Shown here one piece after another: positions 1 through 6,726 of a stretch of DNA of 64,000 nucleotides. Source of the stretch: Terrimonas ferruginea DSM 30193 (GTDB lineage: Bacteria > Bacteroidota > Bacteroidia > Chitinophagales > Chitinophagaceae); the NCBI RefSeq assembly GCF_000425585.1, contig NZ_AUDS01000014.1, forward strand, positions 1-64,000, in the 5' to 3' direction. Both the position numbers and the translations under genes were made by a program. The notes under the pieces are model-generated. The model worked only from the letters and a program-made list of their open reading frames with translations. It was not told the DNA's origin and did no database searches. Numbering within the stretch: the first letter of the stretch is position 1; each line of letters opens with the position of its first letter.

Positions 1-2
1 CC

Positions 3-191
3 ACCAAACTGGTGGTGCTATACGGCGACAAAGAAACCAAGACCAACACCGTGTCTTTGCAACAACTATTACAAATACCCGATACCCAAACCCGGAACAC
101 TTTATCTTTGCAGTACTACAAAAAACAAAGCCATCAGCACACAGGTAACGACCAATGCCGATGGCTTCAAAAACAAAAACCAAAGATATGA
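3..191 (+). CDS. possible C-terminal fragment of a gene cut by the window edge
   Basis: A frame open from base 3 ends at TGA 189-191. Its first part (KLVVLYGDKETKTNT) reads like protein, the tail is Gln/Lys-rich and less convincing, and the other two forward frames are also open for most of the stretch. An intrinsic terminator follows at 205-228, which would suit the end of a gene. I do not recognise the family. The same stretch can be read as a small RNA (next entry), so both calls are weak. Confidence 0.25.
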   Translation, partial: TKLVVLYGDKETKTNTVSLQQLLQIPDTQTRNTLSLQYYKKQSHQHTGNDQCRWLQKQKPKI

Positions 192-232
192 GGAAAAAAA
201 TTGTCCCTGCGGATAACCGCAGGGTTTTGTCT
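117..232 (+). ncRNA. candidate small RNA or truncated leader
   Basis: A promoter-like TATCTTTG lies at 103-110 and an intrinsic terminator at 205-228, so a transcript of about 115 nt from near 117 is possible. It would hold a first hairpin pairing 128-135 with 160-167 (AAGCCATC/GATGGCTT) and then the terminator hairpin. A start-like ATGAGGAAAAAAATT at 188 opens a 17-codon frame (stop 239-241) that runs through the terminator, as if a secreted-protein gene had been cut off after its first codons. No clear -33 TTG at the right spacing is seen, so this is a hypothesis. Confidence 0.3.
205..232 (+). terminator. intrinsic terminator
   Basis: Perfect 8-bp stem CCCTGCGG (205-212), loop ATAA, CCGCAGGG (217-224), followed by TTTTGTCTTT. 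Confidence 0.75.
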
Positions 233-252
233 TTCCCTTAAGTTGACGGCTA

Positions 253-270
253 TGGTGTATACACGAACCA
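253..270. repeat. degenerate copy of the GGTTCGTG hairpin repeat
   Basis: TGGTGTATACACGAACCA equals the full hairpin (compare 6114-6135) with four bases (TCGT) missing from the left arm. The right arm CACGAACCA is intact. Confidence 0.45.
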
Positions 271-278
271 CGGAAGTG

Positions 279-286
279 TAACTTTG
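279..286 (+). promoter_or_regulatory. putative -7 promoter box TAACTTTG
   Basis: Matches the Bacteroidota TAnnTTTG box about 110 bp upstream of the ATG at 397. No good TTG is found 19 bp upstream. Confidence 0.35.
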
Positions 287-396
287 CTAAGGCTCCTGAA
301 GAAATGCCGCAACTTTCCCGGCGTTTATATTACCCAATCCTGGAACAGTTATTGCACACCGCACAAAACTTTATTCCAAAAATCAACACGCAGCAA

Positions 397-720
397 ATGG
401 ATAACAAAACACTTTCCATCGTCTCTTACATTACCATTATCGGATGGCTCATTGCTTATGTCATGGGAAAAGACAAAATGGACAGCCTGCTCCGGTACCA
501 CCTCAAACAATCACTCGGGCTCGGACTGGTCAGTCTCGCCTTTTCCATCTCTCTCAATATTGTGGCTTCTATCGTTCCGGCCTTAAGCTTTCTCGGTATT
601 ATCGGTTATGCCATCATCGTACTCTGGGTGATCGGCATCATCAACGCCGCCAACGGCGAAATGAAACCTGTTCCTTTTATCGGGAAGGCATTCGAAGACA
701 AGTTTTCTTTCATCGGTTAA
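397..720 (+). CDS. small DUF4870-like membrane protein
   Basis: 107 aa protein with hydrophobic segments at about residues 7-23, 45-64 and 66-88 and a short C-terminal tail (MKPVPFIGKAFEDKFSFIG), the layout of DUF4870/Tic20-like small membrane proteins of unknown function. An upstream in-frame ATG at 304 would add 31 residues without membrane-protein character, so the ATG at 397 (MDNKTLSIVSY) is preferred. The gene stands alone and shares the terminator at 751-779 with the convergent lipoprotein operon. Confidence 0.75.
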   Translation: MDNKTLSIVSYITIIGWLIAYVMGKDKMDSLLRYHLKQSLGLGLVSLAFSISLNIVASIVPALSFLGIIGYAIIVLWVIGIINAANGEMKPVPFIGKAFEDKFSFIG

Positions 721-750
721 TCAACTGATCAATCCTGAGTATACATCCTA

Positions 751-779
751 AGCAGAAGGCTATCCTTCTGCTTTTTATT
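751..779. terminator. bidirectional intrinsic terminator
   Basis: Perfect 9-bp stem AGCAGAAGG (751-759), loop CTAT, CCTTCTGCT (764-772), then TTTTATT. It separates the membrane-protein gene from the convergent operon ending at 775, and the last codons of that operon overlap the T-tract. Confidence 0.8.
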
Positions 780-963
780 GCGCACTTTTGAGATTGGACT
801 CAGGCACTACTATCCCGGTGAAAGGTTCTTTAAAATCTATTTCATAGCAGAATATCTTGGACAGTACCCGGCGTATAATGCCGGTACTTCCCTCGGGAAT
901 TGTACCTTTTTTCACGTTGTAATCTCTCGTTAGCTGCACGTGATCGTTTTTCTGAAATTTCAT
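775..963 (-). CDS. small hypothetical protein, last gene of a lipoprotein operon
   Basis: 62 aa soluble protein without signal peptide; the frame is compact and ends in the terminator region. The sequence (KGTIPEGSTGIIRRVLS) looks like a small SH3-like beta barrel of the kind seen in DUF4926 or KOW-like proteins, but I do not recognise it firmly. Its ATG overlaps the stop of the upstream lipoprotein gene by one base (TAATG), which implies translational coupling with the two lipoproteins. Confidence 0.6.
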   Translation of the reverse strand: MKFQKNDHVQLTRDYNVKKGTIPEGSTGIIRRVLSKIFCYEIDFKEPFTGIVVPESNLKSAQ

Positions 964-2075
964 TATTGAACGGTTAATTGACTTTTGTAATAGTTGTATG
1001 CTTGCTTCACCGCCTGTATCGCGGCTACTCTTTTCGCCGTGTTGTTGGATGTCAGGTCATCTTTATAGGCCGCTACTATCGTAAGAAATGTGTTCGTTAA
1101 TTTTTCATGCTCCTGTGCCAATGCCGCCGCCTGCTGCCTGTTGGCATCAAGATTTTGCAGTTCAGGTACCAGTGGCTCCTCCGCCGTGCCGCCGGACTTC
1201 GCCTGGGCCGGTGCAGGAATAGATATACCTGAAAAATGCTGGATACTTTGACTAAGCACTTTGAACGATGTCCGGAACGCCTGGTCCGCATCGAGCCTCA
1301 CTCCCTTGATTACAAAACTTCCGGGACCATCCATTTTAATGGCGATATCTGAATTACCAACAACAGTAGTCACTTTCGTCCGGTTGATGCGGGCTGCCTT
1401 GTCTGATTTGGCCAGGTTACTTTCGTCATCATAAAATTCCGTCTTGTATTTCTGCCAGAACTGTTCCGGTGCTTTTGCCACATAAGAGGCCATGCGATCA
1501 TCGGTGATCGTGTTGCCAAAAATGCCGGCAGGTACTGCCATTGCCTTTATGTCTTCCGTGAGCGTACCAATATTATCAATAACCGTTTTATCGCGCACAC
1601 CGGACTCTTCCAGTAATTCCTGCAGGTATTTCTTCAATGCGTCCAACTGCCGGTCGTAGGATGCCTGTGTTGCTTCATACTGCGCACGGAAATCAGCAGC
1701 TTCACTGTTCAACAGCTTACTCAATGCCCCGCGCGTATCCGTCATTTTACTTTTAAATAAACTCATTTCAGCATTGATCGCGCTATCGACCTGCTCCATT
1801 ACGCCGGACAACTGTGATTGATCAAAATTGTCGAGCGCAGCCAGCGCACCGCGTACACTGTCAGAGATCAGCTTTGACATATCATTGAAGAAGCTTCCGT
1901 TAATGCGTGTATTATATGCTTTCAGTTCGCTCTCCAATTTCTGCCGTTGGTACTCGCGGCTTTTCTGCATTTTATCCATGTCAAATGCATCAACGCGTAC
2001 ATTCATGGAGGAAAAGCAGGAAGACAGCAGGCAGATCATCGCAAATCCCGTTATCAATCTTGTTTTATTCAGCAT
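963..2075 (-). CDS. uncharacterised lipoprotein with coiled-coil region
   Basis: 370 aa. N-terminal signal with lipobox LLSSC (Cys20) points to a lipoprotein in the cell envelope. Residues about 30-180 are charged and helical (repeated KSREYQRQKLESEL-like stretches), then a mixed alpha/beta part and an Ala/Gln-rich C-terminus. No enzyme motif recognised. It starts 3 bp after the stop of a second lipoprotein gene and is coupled to the 62-aa gene downstream, so the three products probably act together at the membrane. Confidence 0.75.
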   Translation of the reverse strand: MLNKTRLITGFAMICLLSSCFSSMNVRVDAFDMDKMQKSREYQRQKLESELKAYNTRINGSFFNDMSKLISDSVRGALAALDNFDQSQLSGVMEQVDSAINAEMSLFKSKMTDTRGALSKLLNSEAADFRAQYEATQASYDRQLDALKKYLQELLEESGVRDKTVIDNIGTLTEDIKAMAVPAGIFGNTITDDRMASYVAKAPEQFWQKYKTEFYDDESNLAKSDKAARINRTKVTTVVGNSDIAIKMDGPGSFVIKGVRLDADQAFRTSFKVLSQSIQHFSGISIPAPAQAKSGGTAEEPLVPELQNLDANRQQAAALAQEHEKLTNTFLTIVAAYKDDLTSNNTAKRVAAIQAVKQAYNYYKSQLTVQ

Positions 2076-2078
2076 GGC

Positions 2079-2714
2079 TTAAAAATTAGGTAGAAGCATT
2101 TCCGCCGCCGCAGATGCTGCGGGCGATTGGGCTTTCATATTAAGGAGAAATATTTTCAGACTGGTTTTCACTTCATTCACCGAAGCACTGTCGCGAAGCG
2201 TGGTGATAAAACTATCACCGAGGGCCGTGACGGCCTGGTTGCGTTTTTTGATATCGGCAATCGCAGAGGTGGCTACAGTATTTTCCTGGATTTTTTCCCG
2301 TTGTGATAATCGCATGATCGATCCGAGTATCCGGTCGTTTTCCGCGAAAGCGCCGATTTGTTCGGATATGGCGTTGCTATTGGTGGAAAGAATTAGGACC
2401 AGCTTTTTGTTGCTGTCGATCCTGAGCTGATCTGTCGTATGATCTTTGGGATCGGTGGTATAAAAACGCACGGACGAAGCATAGGTGGTATCCTTTTCCA
2501 CGGGCTGCGACATTTCACCAAAATAACGGTCTACGGCTTTGTCGTCGTAGAAGCCACTCATGTACCGGGCTTTTGAGGCAAAGGATTTTTCGTCGATGCG
2601 CAGGCGGTAATAATTGTTACCACTTTTAAAGTAATGGACTTCGTGGCCGGTCTGGCAGGCGGCCAGTAGCAAGCAGGCCAGCACAGCGATTAGTTTTGGT
2701 TTATATGGTGTCAT
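2079..2714 (-). CDS. uncharacterised lipoprotein, first gene of the operon
   Basis: 211 aa. Signal peptide with lipobox LLAAC (Cys20), then a mature domain starting HEVHYFKSGNNYYRLRI and a helical C-terminus. Family not recognised. It is the first of three tightly packed genes running to 775. The 175 bp upstream, shared with a divergent SHOCT gene, holds a CACCCC/GGGGTG hairpin (2798-2822) and a weak TATCTTGA box but no perfect promoter. Confidence 0.7.
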   Translation of the reverse strand: MTPYKPKLIAVLACLLLAACQTGHEVHYFKSGNNYYRLRIDEKSFASKARYMSGFYDDKAVDRYFGEMSQPVEKDTTYASSVRFYTTDPKDHTTDQLRIDSNKKLVLILSTNSNAISEQIGAFAENDRILGSIMRLSQREKIQENTVATSAIADIKKRNQAVTALGDSFITTLRDSASVNEVKTSLKIFLLNMKAQSPAASAAAEMLLPNF

Positions 2715-2889
2715 GTTGTTTGCTTTACCTGAATGAAGAAAAGCAATTCAAGATAAAGCAGATATCACGCTGTAAAGGAGGGTGTTTTTCCCGGGTACAC
2801 CCCGTTTTTTCCCGGTGGGGTGCGGTTTCCGGAAAAATCCCTGACTTTTTATCAAACCAGACAAATACTTTTACCCATATTATTTTATC

Positions 2890-3216
2890 ATGGAAATGGA
2901 ATACCTGGTCATATATGCCATCATCTCTCTTATACTGAGTGCTGTGATTGCTGAAAACATTGGAAAGAGAAAAGAGATTGGCTTCACCGGTACATTGTTG
3001 CTCGGTATTTTTTTTACGCCGTTGGTAGCGTTAATCGGAGCCCTCGTCAGTGCACCGTTAGACAAACAACACACCAATCCAGTTAAAAGCTCAGCCCCAA
3101 CGCCCGGCAACAATATTTCTATGGCAGATGAATTACAAAAGCTCGCCAGCCTGCGGGAAAAAGGAATGCTCACTGAGCAGGAATATCAACGCTTAAAAGA
3201 CAGGATTATTCAATAA
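2890..3216 (+). CDS. SHOCT-domain membrane protein
   Basis: 108 aa. Two hydrophobic segments (about residues 4-20 and 33-53), a polar linker, and a C-terminal SHOCT domain (about 78-108: DELQKLASLREKGMLTEQEY). SHOCT is a short helical oligomerisation or interaction motif often found at the ends of bacterial membrane proteins; the function here is unknown. Divergent from the lipoprotein operon. Confidence 0.8.
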   Translation: MEMEYLVIYAIISLILSAVIAENIGKRKEIGFTGTLLLGIFFTPLVALIGALVSAPLDKQHTNPVKSSAPTPGNNISMADELQKLASLREKGMLTEQEYQRLKDRIIQ

Positions 3217-3222
3217 AAACCA

Positions 3223-3628
3223 CATAGTCTCCTGCCGGAATTAAAATAGGAAACGATTAATAGTAAGGAACAGGTGTATTGACCGTAATAGGCGTTCCAC
3301 TCCAATAAATCGTAATGTCAGGGTGCAGGTATCCGCCGCTGGCCGTTACAAACCCTGAATAAAGACAAGGTGTCCAGGTAGTACCACCAATATAAAGATC
3401 CACCTGGCAAGCCGAAGGATCATAATAGGTAAAATGAACAAGATCACCGGATGGTGTATAATAGTCAGCCTGTAATGTAACCGTTTTGGAAAATTTGCCG
3501 ACCGACTGAACGGAGCCATATAATTTTTCCGAAGAAAAGATAAACGTAGCGAGGAACACTAACAGTAGTGCATAAACAATTTTCTTTTTCATGTTGTAAG
3601 GTTTAAAGTATGATAGCAGGAGACTATG
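3223..3628. repeat. 13-bp perfect inverted repeats flanking a small secreted-protein gene
   Basis: CATAGTCTCCTGC at 3223-3235 is the exact reverse complement of GCAGGAGACTATG at 3616-3628. Between them lies one gene (3257-3592). No target-site duplication is evident outside the repeats. The unit could be a small mobile cassette or simply a long-range RNA stem; the repeat pair itself is certain. Confidence 0.6.
3257..3592 (-). CDS. small secreted protein
   Basis: 111 aa with a signal peptide (MKKKIVYALLLVFLATFIFSS) and a beta-rich mature part with two cysteines (SACQVDLY, WTPCLYSG) that may form a disulphide. The upstream in-frame ATG at 3643 would put 17 polar residues before the signal and overlaps the right inverted repeat, so the start at 3592 is preferred. 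Family not recognised. The gene is framed by perfect 13-bp inverted repeats. Confidence 0.65.
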   Translation of the reverse strand: MKKKIVYALLLVFLATFIFSSEKLYGSVQSVGKFSKTVTLQADYYTPSGDLVHFTYYDPSACQVDLYIGGTTWTPCLYSGFVTASGGYLHPDITIYWSGTPITVNTPVPYY

Positions 3629-3640
3629 AGGCTTTTTTGT

Positions 3641-3750
3641 CAATTGTGAATAGCCAATAGTGAATGGTGAATCGTCAATCGTGAATCGTCAATCTGCCCT
3701 ATTACTTAAAACTTACAACCTTATCCCTTACGCCTTAAACCTTACGCCTT
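3641..3750. repeat. two heptad repeat arrays (GTGAATC type and CTTACGC type)
   Basis: 3641-3691 is made of degenerate 7-mers such as GTGAATG, GTCAATC and GTGAATC; 3699-3750 of CTTAAAA, CTTACAA, CTTACGC and CTTAAAC. On the minus strand the second array begins inside the last codons of the histidine kinase gene and supplies its TAA stop (3742-3744). Confidence 0.8.
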
Positions 3751-5331
3751 CACGAAAGGCAGCTCCACCAAAAACACTGCCCCGGCTCCCGGATGACTTT
3801 CCGCCCAGATACGTCCCTTATGGCTTTCGATAATCTGACGCGCAATGTAGAGGCCAAGGCCGCTTCCCGGTTTTGATTCGCCGGGAACACGGTAAAAGCG
3901 ATTAAAAATGGCATCGGTATAAGCTGCGGGTATTCCCGGTCCTTCGTCGCGCACCGACAGCCTAACATGTTCGCCCGATGACTCGGCTTTGAGGGTTATC
4001 AGCGAACCGGTAGGAGAAAATTTCACGGCATTTGATAAAAGGTTGGTCAATACCCTTGTCAGCTTTACTATATCTGCCCGCACGGTTAACGGTTCTTCCG
4101 GCAACAACAGATCCAGGCGATGGGTAACCATTTCCGTTGTGTCGATGCACTCGCGGATGAGGTTTTGCAATACGGCCGTGTTAAAGGAGAGATCGAGCTT
4201 ACCTGCCTGTATTTTCGACACATCCAGCAGATCGCCGATCATGTCTTCCAGCCGGCGCAACTGCCGGCCGATCTTATCCAGGATTTCCGGCGGTACGGAT
4301 GATAATTGTTTCGCTAATTGCACATAACCGCTGATGGTGGTCAGGGGCGTTTTGAGTTCGTGGCTGGCAAAGCCGATGAAGTCGTCCTTTTTTGCATTGA
4401 GGATACGTACTTCTTCATATAGTTTGGCATTGTCCAGCGCAACCGCTGCCTGCGATGCGATGGCAGATATCACCTGCTCATGTTCATAGAGAAATTTCGA
4501 CGGTTCCGGATGGCCGAAGAACAGGCCGCCGATTACTTCACCCGTGCTCCTTGCCACGGGCACTGCCAGGTAGCTTACCACCGGCAGGTGTCCCTCCGGC
4601 ATTCCTGAGTGTGGATTATTTTTCCCATACAATGGATCGCGTCTGATATCGTCCGACCTTACTATCCTTTCGCCATGAAAGGTTGTGCGGAATAGCGCCG
4701 TGTTTCTCGGCATACCCATCTTTTCAAATGCTTCACGCGGGGCACCGGATAAACTGAATAGATGGTAACTTTCGCCTTTATCGTCCACCTGGTTATAGAA
4801 AAAAGCGCCGAATGCCGCGCCGCACAGGCGTCTAGTAGCATCGGTCACTTCCTGCAGGATCTGCGGCACATCCAATTGAGCGGCAATCCGTTTCCCTACA
4901 TAATTGACCTGTTCCAGGCGATGTGCATATTGCCGGATCAGCTCTTCGTCCTGTTTCTGTTTTGAAATATCACGTGCAATTTTTGAAGCGCCTACTACTT
5001 TTCCCTGTTCGTTACGGATGGGGGAAACGGTCAGGGAAATATGAATAAGTTTTCCGTCTTTCCGCTGGCGGATCGTTTCAAAATGTTCGACCCTTTCTCC
5101 GCGGGCCAGCCGCGAAATGATCATACCTTCTTCCTGGTGGCGATCGGGTGGAATGATGAGGTACACAGGGCGGCCCACTGCTTCATCGGCGGTATAGCCG
5201 AATATCCGTTCAGCCGATTTATTCCAGCTTATAATGGTGCTGTTCAGATCTTTGCTGATGATGGCATCTTCCGAAGAATCGATAATCGCTGCCAGGAATG
5301 CCTTTCTTTGCTCAATGTCATCAGGTTGCAT
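3742..5331 (-). CDS. soluble PAS-GAF hybrid sensor histidine kinase
   Basis: 529 aa, no membrane segment, so a cytoplasmic sensor kinase. Domains in order: PAS (about 10-130, followed by a PAC-like segment), GAF (about 145-303), HisKA with phospho-acceptor His324 (FASHELKTP), and HATPase_c with N box (LTNLLSNAVKFS, about 428-439), G1 (RDEGPGIP, about 461-468) and G2 (GSGLGLYIA, about 489-497). The GAF/PAS pair suggests sensing of a small ligand or redox/light cue through a cofactor; none can be named. It is divergent from a receiver-only regulator at 5533, its likely partner. The last residues and the stop lie in a heptad repeat array. Confidence 0.92.
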   Translation of the reverse strand: MQPDDIEQRKAFLAAIIDSSEDAIISKDLNSTIISWNKSAERIFGYTADEAVGRPVYLIIPPDRHQEEGMIISRLARGERVEHFETIRQRKDGKLIHISLTVSPIRNEQGKVVGASKIARDISKQKQDEELIRQYAHRLEQVNYVGKRIAAQLDVPQILQEVTDATRRLCGAAFGAFFYNQVDDKGESYHLFSLSGAPREAFEKMGMPRNTALFRTTFHGERIVRSDDIRRDPLYGKNNPHSGMPEGHLPVVSYLAVPVARSTGEVIGGLFFGHPEPSKFLYEHEQVISAIASQAAVALDNAKLYEEVRILNAKKDDFIGFASHELKTPLTTISGYVQLAKQLSSVPPEILDKIGRQLRRLEDMIGDLLDVSKIQAGKLDLSFNTAVLQNLIRECIDTTEMVTHRLDLLLPEEPLTVRADIVKLTRVLTNLLSNAVKFSPTGSLITLKAESSGEHVRLSVRDEGPGIPAAYTDAIFNRFYRVPGESKPGSGLGLYIARQIIESHKGRIWAESHPGAGAVFLVELPFVKA

Positions 5332-5532
5332 AAGTAGTTCAGGGGATTATTTAGACATGGAGAAACGGGCTTGATGCACTGCATAAAAATAATCAAAAAC
5401 ATTTTACGCTATACCTTGCCTGTTATCGTTTTTAATTCTATTTTAATTTTTTGGCTGCAAATTTGCGGCTGAAGTCCGAACCACCATACCATAACGATAA
5501 TCATTAACCGGTATTTTTATTTGAACACCACC

Positions 5533-5961
5533 ATGCAGCACATTTTAATTGTAGACGACGATCCGGATCTTTTGGAGATGATCACGCTTGTACTTGTCAG
5601 CCAGCGCCATAAGGTCACCACTGCCAGTTGCGGCGCCGCCGTTGCCGGCGCACTCGACGGACCACTCCCCGATCTTATTCTTATGGATATCTATCTCGGC
5701 GATGCAGATGGCCGCGACCTCTGCCGTCAGTTGAAAGATTCATCCGCATACGGCCATGTTCCCGTTTTACTGTATTCTGCCGGTTATATCCAGCAGGAAA
5801 GCATTGCCGCATCGGGAGCAGACGACTTTATCGCCAAACCCTTTGACATTTATCAACTCCGCGAGCGGATAGACCAGTTGATCCTGCAGAGCAGAGATGC
5901 GCAAAAAAAATCCCCTGTTGAAGAACAGGGGGATATGAGCGAAGGCGTTGCGCTTGTTTAA
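5533..5961 (+). CDS. single-domain (CheY-like) response regulator
   Basis: 142 aa. Receiver domain only: acidic pair in VDDD (residues 8-10), phospho-acceptor Asp52 (LILMDIYLG), Ser82 in the Thr/Ser position (LLYSAGY) and Lys102 (AKPFD). No output domain; the last 20 residues form a polar tail. A TTG at 5521 could add four residues, but the ATG at 5533 begins directly at the receiver fold. Divergent from the PAS-GAF kinase, so probably a phosphorelay partner. An intrinsic terminator for the opposite strand lies within the codons of the tail. Confidence 0.88.
   Translation: MQHILIVDDDPDLLEMITLVLVSQRHKVTTASCGAAVAGALDGPLPDLILMDIYLGDADGRDLCRQLKDSSAYGHVPVLLYSAGYIQQESIAASGADDFIAKPFDIYQLRERIDQLILQSRDAQKKSPVEEQGDMSEGVALV
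5903..5931 (-). terminator. minus-strand intrinsic terminator inside the response-regulator tail
   Basis: Read on the minus strand: CCCCTGTT (5931-5924), loop CTTC, AACAGGGG (5919-5912), then eight T (5910-5903). A perfect 8-bp stem with a T-tract, located in the last codons of the plus-strand regulator gene. It would end transcripts from the 42-aa frame at 5964-6092 or the SRPBCC gene. Confidence 0.7.
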
Positions 5962-5963
5962 TG

Positions 5964-6092
5964 TCATTGAACTTCTCCGGTGAAAGACAATAGATCACCA
6001 CCTTTCGAAGATTTTTCGAAAATCATTCGATAAAATTCGACAGCCTCAGGTTCGGGAATCTCTGAGGTCCAACCGTCGAGCCTACTACTCAT
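5964..6092 (-). CDS. possible 42-aa small protein
   Basis: A short frame, MSSRLDGWTSEIPEPEAVEF onwards, with protein-like composition (Glu/Phe/Ser rich) ending 33 bp before a strong minus-strand terminator. It lies between the hairpin at 6114-6135 and the terminator. A longer in-frame ATG at 6155 would run through the hairpin and the repeat array and is unlikely. It could also be a remnant of a larger gene. Family not recognised. Confidence 0.35.
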   Translation of the reverse strand: MSSRLDGWTSEIPEPEAVEFYRMIFEKSSKGGDLLSFTGEVQ

Positions 6093-6113
6093 ATTGCAGA
6101 AAACCCGAAATGC

Positions 6114-6135
6114 TGGTTCGTGGATACACGAACCA
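6114..6135. repeat. GGTTCGTG hairpin repeat
   Basis: Perfect 9-bp stem TGGTTCGTG (6114-6122), loop GATA, CACGAACCA (6127-6135). Related copies at 23624-23647 (intact), 59263-59284 (mismatched) and 253-270 (deleted). Confidence 0.75.
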
Positions 6136-6138
6136 AGG

Positions 6139-6186
6139 CATTGACCATTCACCATTCACTTATTGTCTTATTGACTTATTGCCTTA
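6139..6186. repeat. 7-8 bp repeat array at the end of the SRPBCC gene
   Basis: On the minus strand the array starts on the TAA stop of the SRPBCC gene and continues as TAAGGCAA, TAAGTCAA, TAAGACAA, TAAGTGAA, TGGTGAA, TGGTCAA. Confidence 0.75.
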
Positions 6187-6609
6187 GTGCGCCTTCTCCG
6201 CATACGCACGGAAACTATCCAGTATCGCCTGCCATCCCATGCGCTGCATCTCCAGGCTGTTCTGGTTCTCCGCATCGAAGGTTTCTTTCACATGCGTACC
6301 ACCTTCCACTGCTGTGAAAATGATCTCCACCTTGCGGCCATCACCCAACGTATACGCAATTTTCTCGTTCTCTTTTACCTCGGTATACGTACCGGCAAAA
6401 TCAAATCCCATGCTGCCATCGCGGGCTTCCATGCGCGATTTCAGTTGTCCGCCCACACGCAGATCGTTTTCGGCTGAAGGTGTGTGCCAGTCCGGAGAAG
6501 CGCTGTTCCATTGAATAATGTGCTCGGGCTTGTTCCAGATTTCCCATACTTTTTCTACAGGCGCATTAACGGTGGTTTCAATAGTGATGCTTTGCTGTTG
6601 CGTTGCCAT
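6184..6609 (-). CDS. SRPBCC (AHSA1-like) domain protein
   Basis: 141 aa, full-length single START/Bet v1-like domain: IETTVNAPVEKVWEIWNKPEHI at the N-terminus, the GGTHVKETFDAE strand and the C-terminal helix MQRMGWQAILDSFRAYAEKAH, as in the activator-of-Hsp90-ATPase homologue family. These soluble proteins bind hydrophobic ligands; the ligand is not predictable. The gene is monocistronic. The SRPBCC fold is certain, the role is not. Confidence 0.9.
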   Translation of the reverse strand: MATQQQSITIETTVNAPVEKVWEIWNKPEHIIQWNSASPDWHTPSAENDLRVGGQLKSRMEARDGSMGFDFAGTYTEVKENEKIAYTLGDGRKVEIIFTAVEGGTHVKETFDAENQNSLEMQRMGWQAILDSFRAYAEKAH

Positions 6610-6726
6610 GACTGTCTGTTTTGTTGATTGTGTTATTGGTTATTGACCACACAAAGATGATATCCTGCTAACAAACCGATCGCGTGTCAACACGACTTTG
6701 ATGAGGGTTATTTGCGACGTCGCAAT

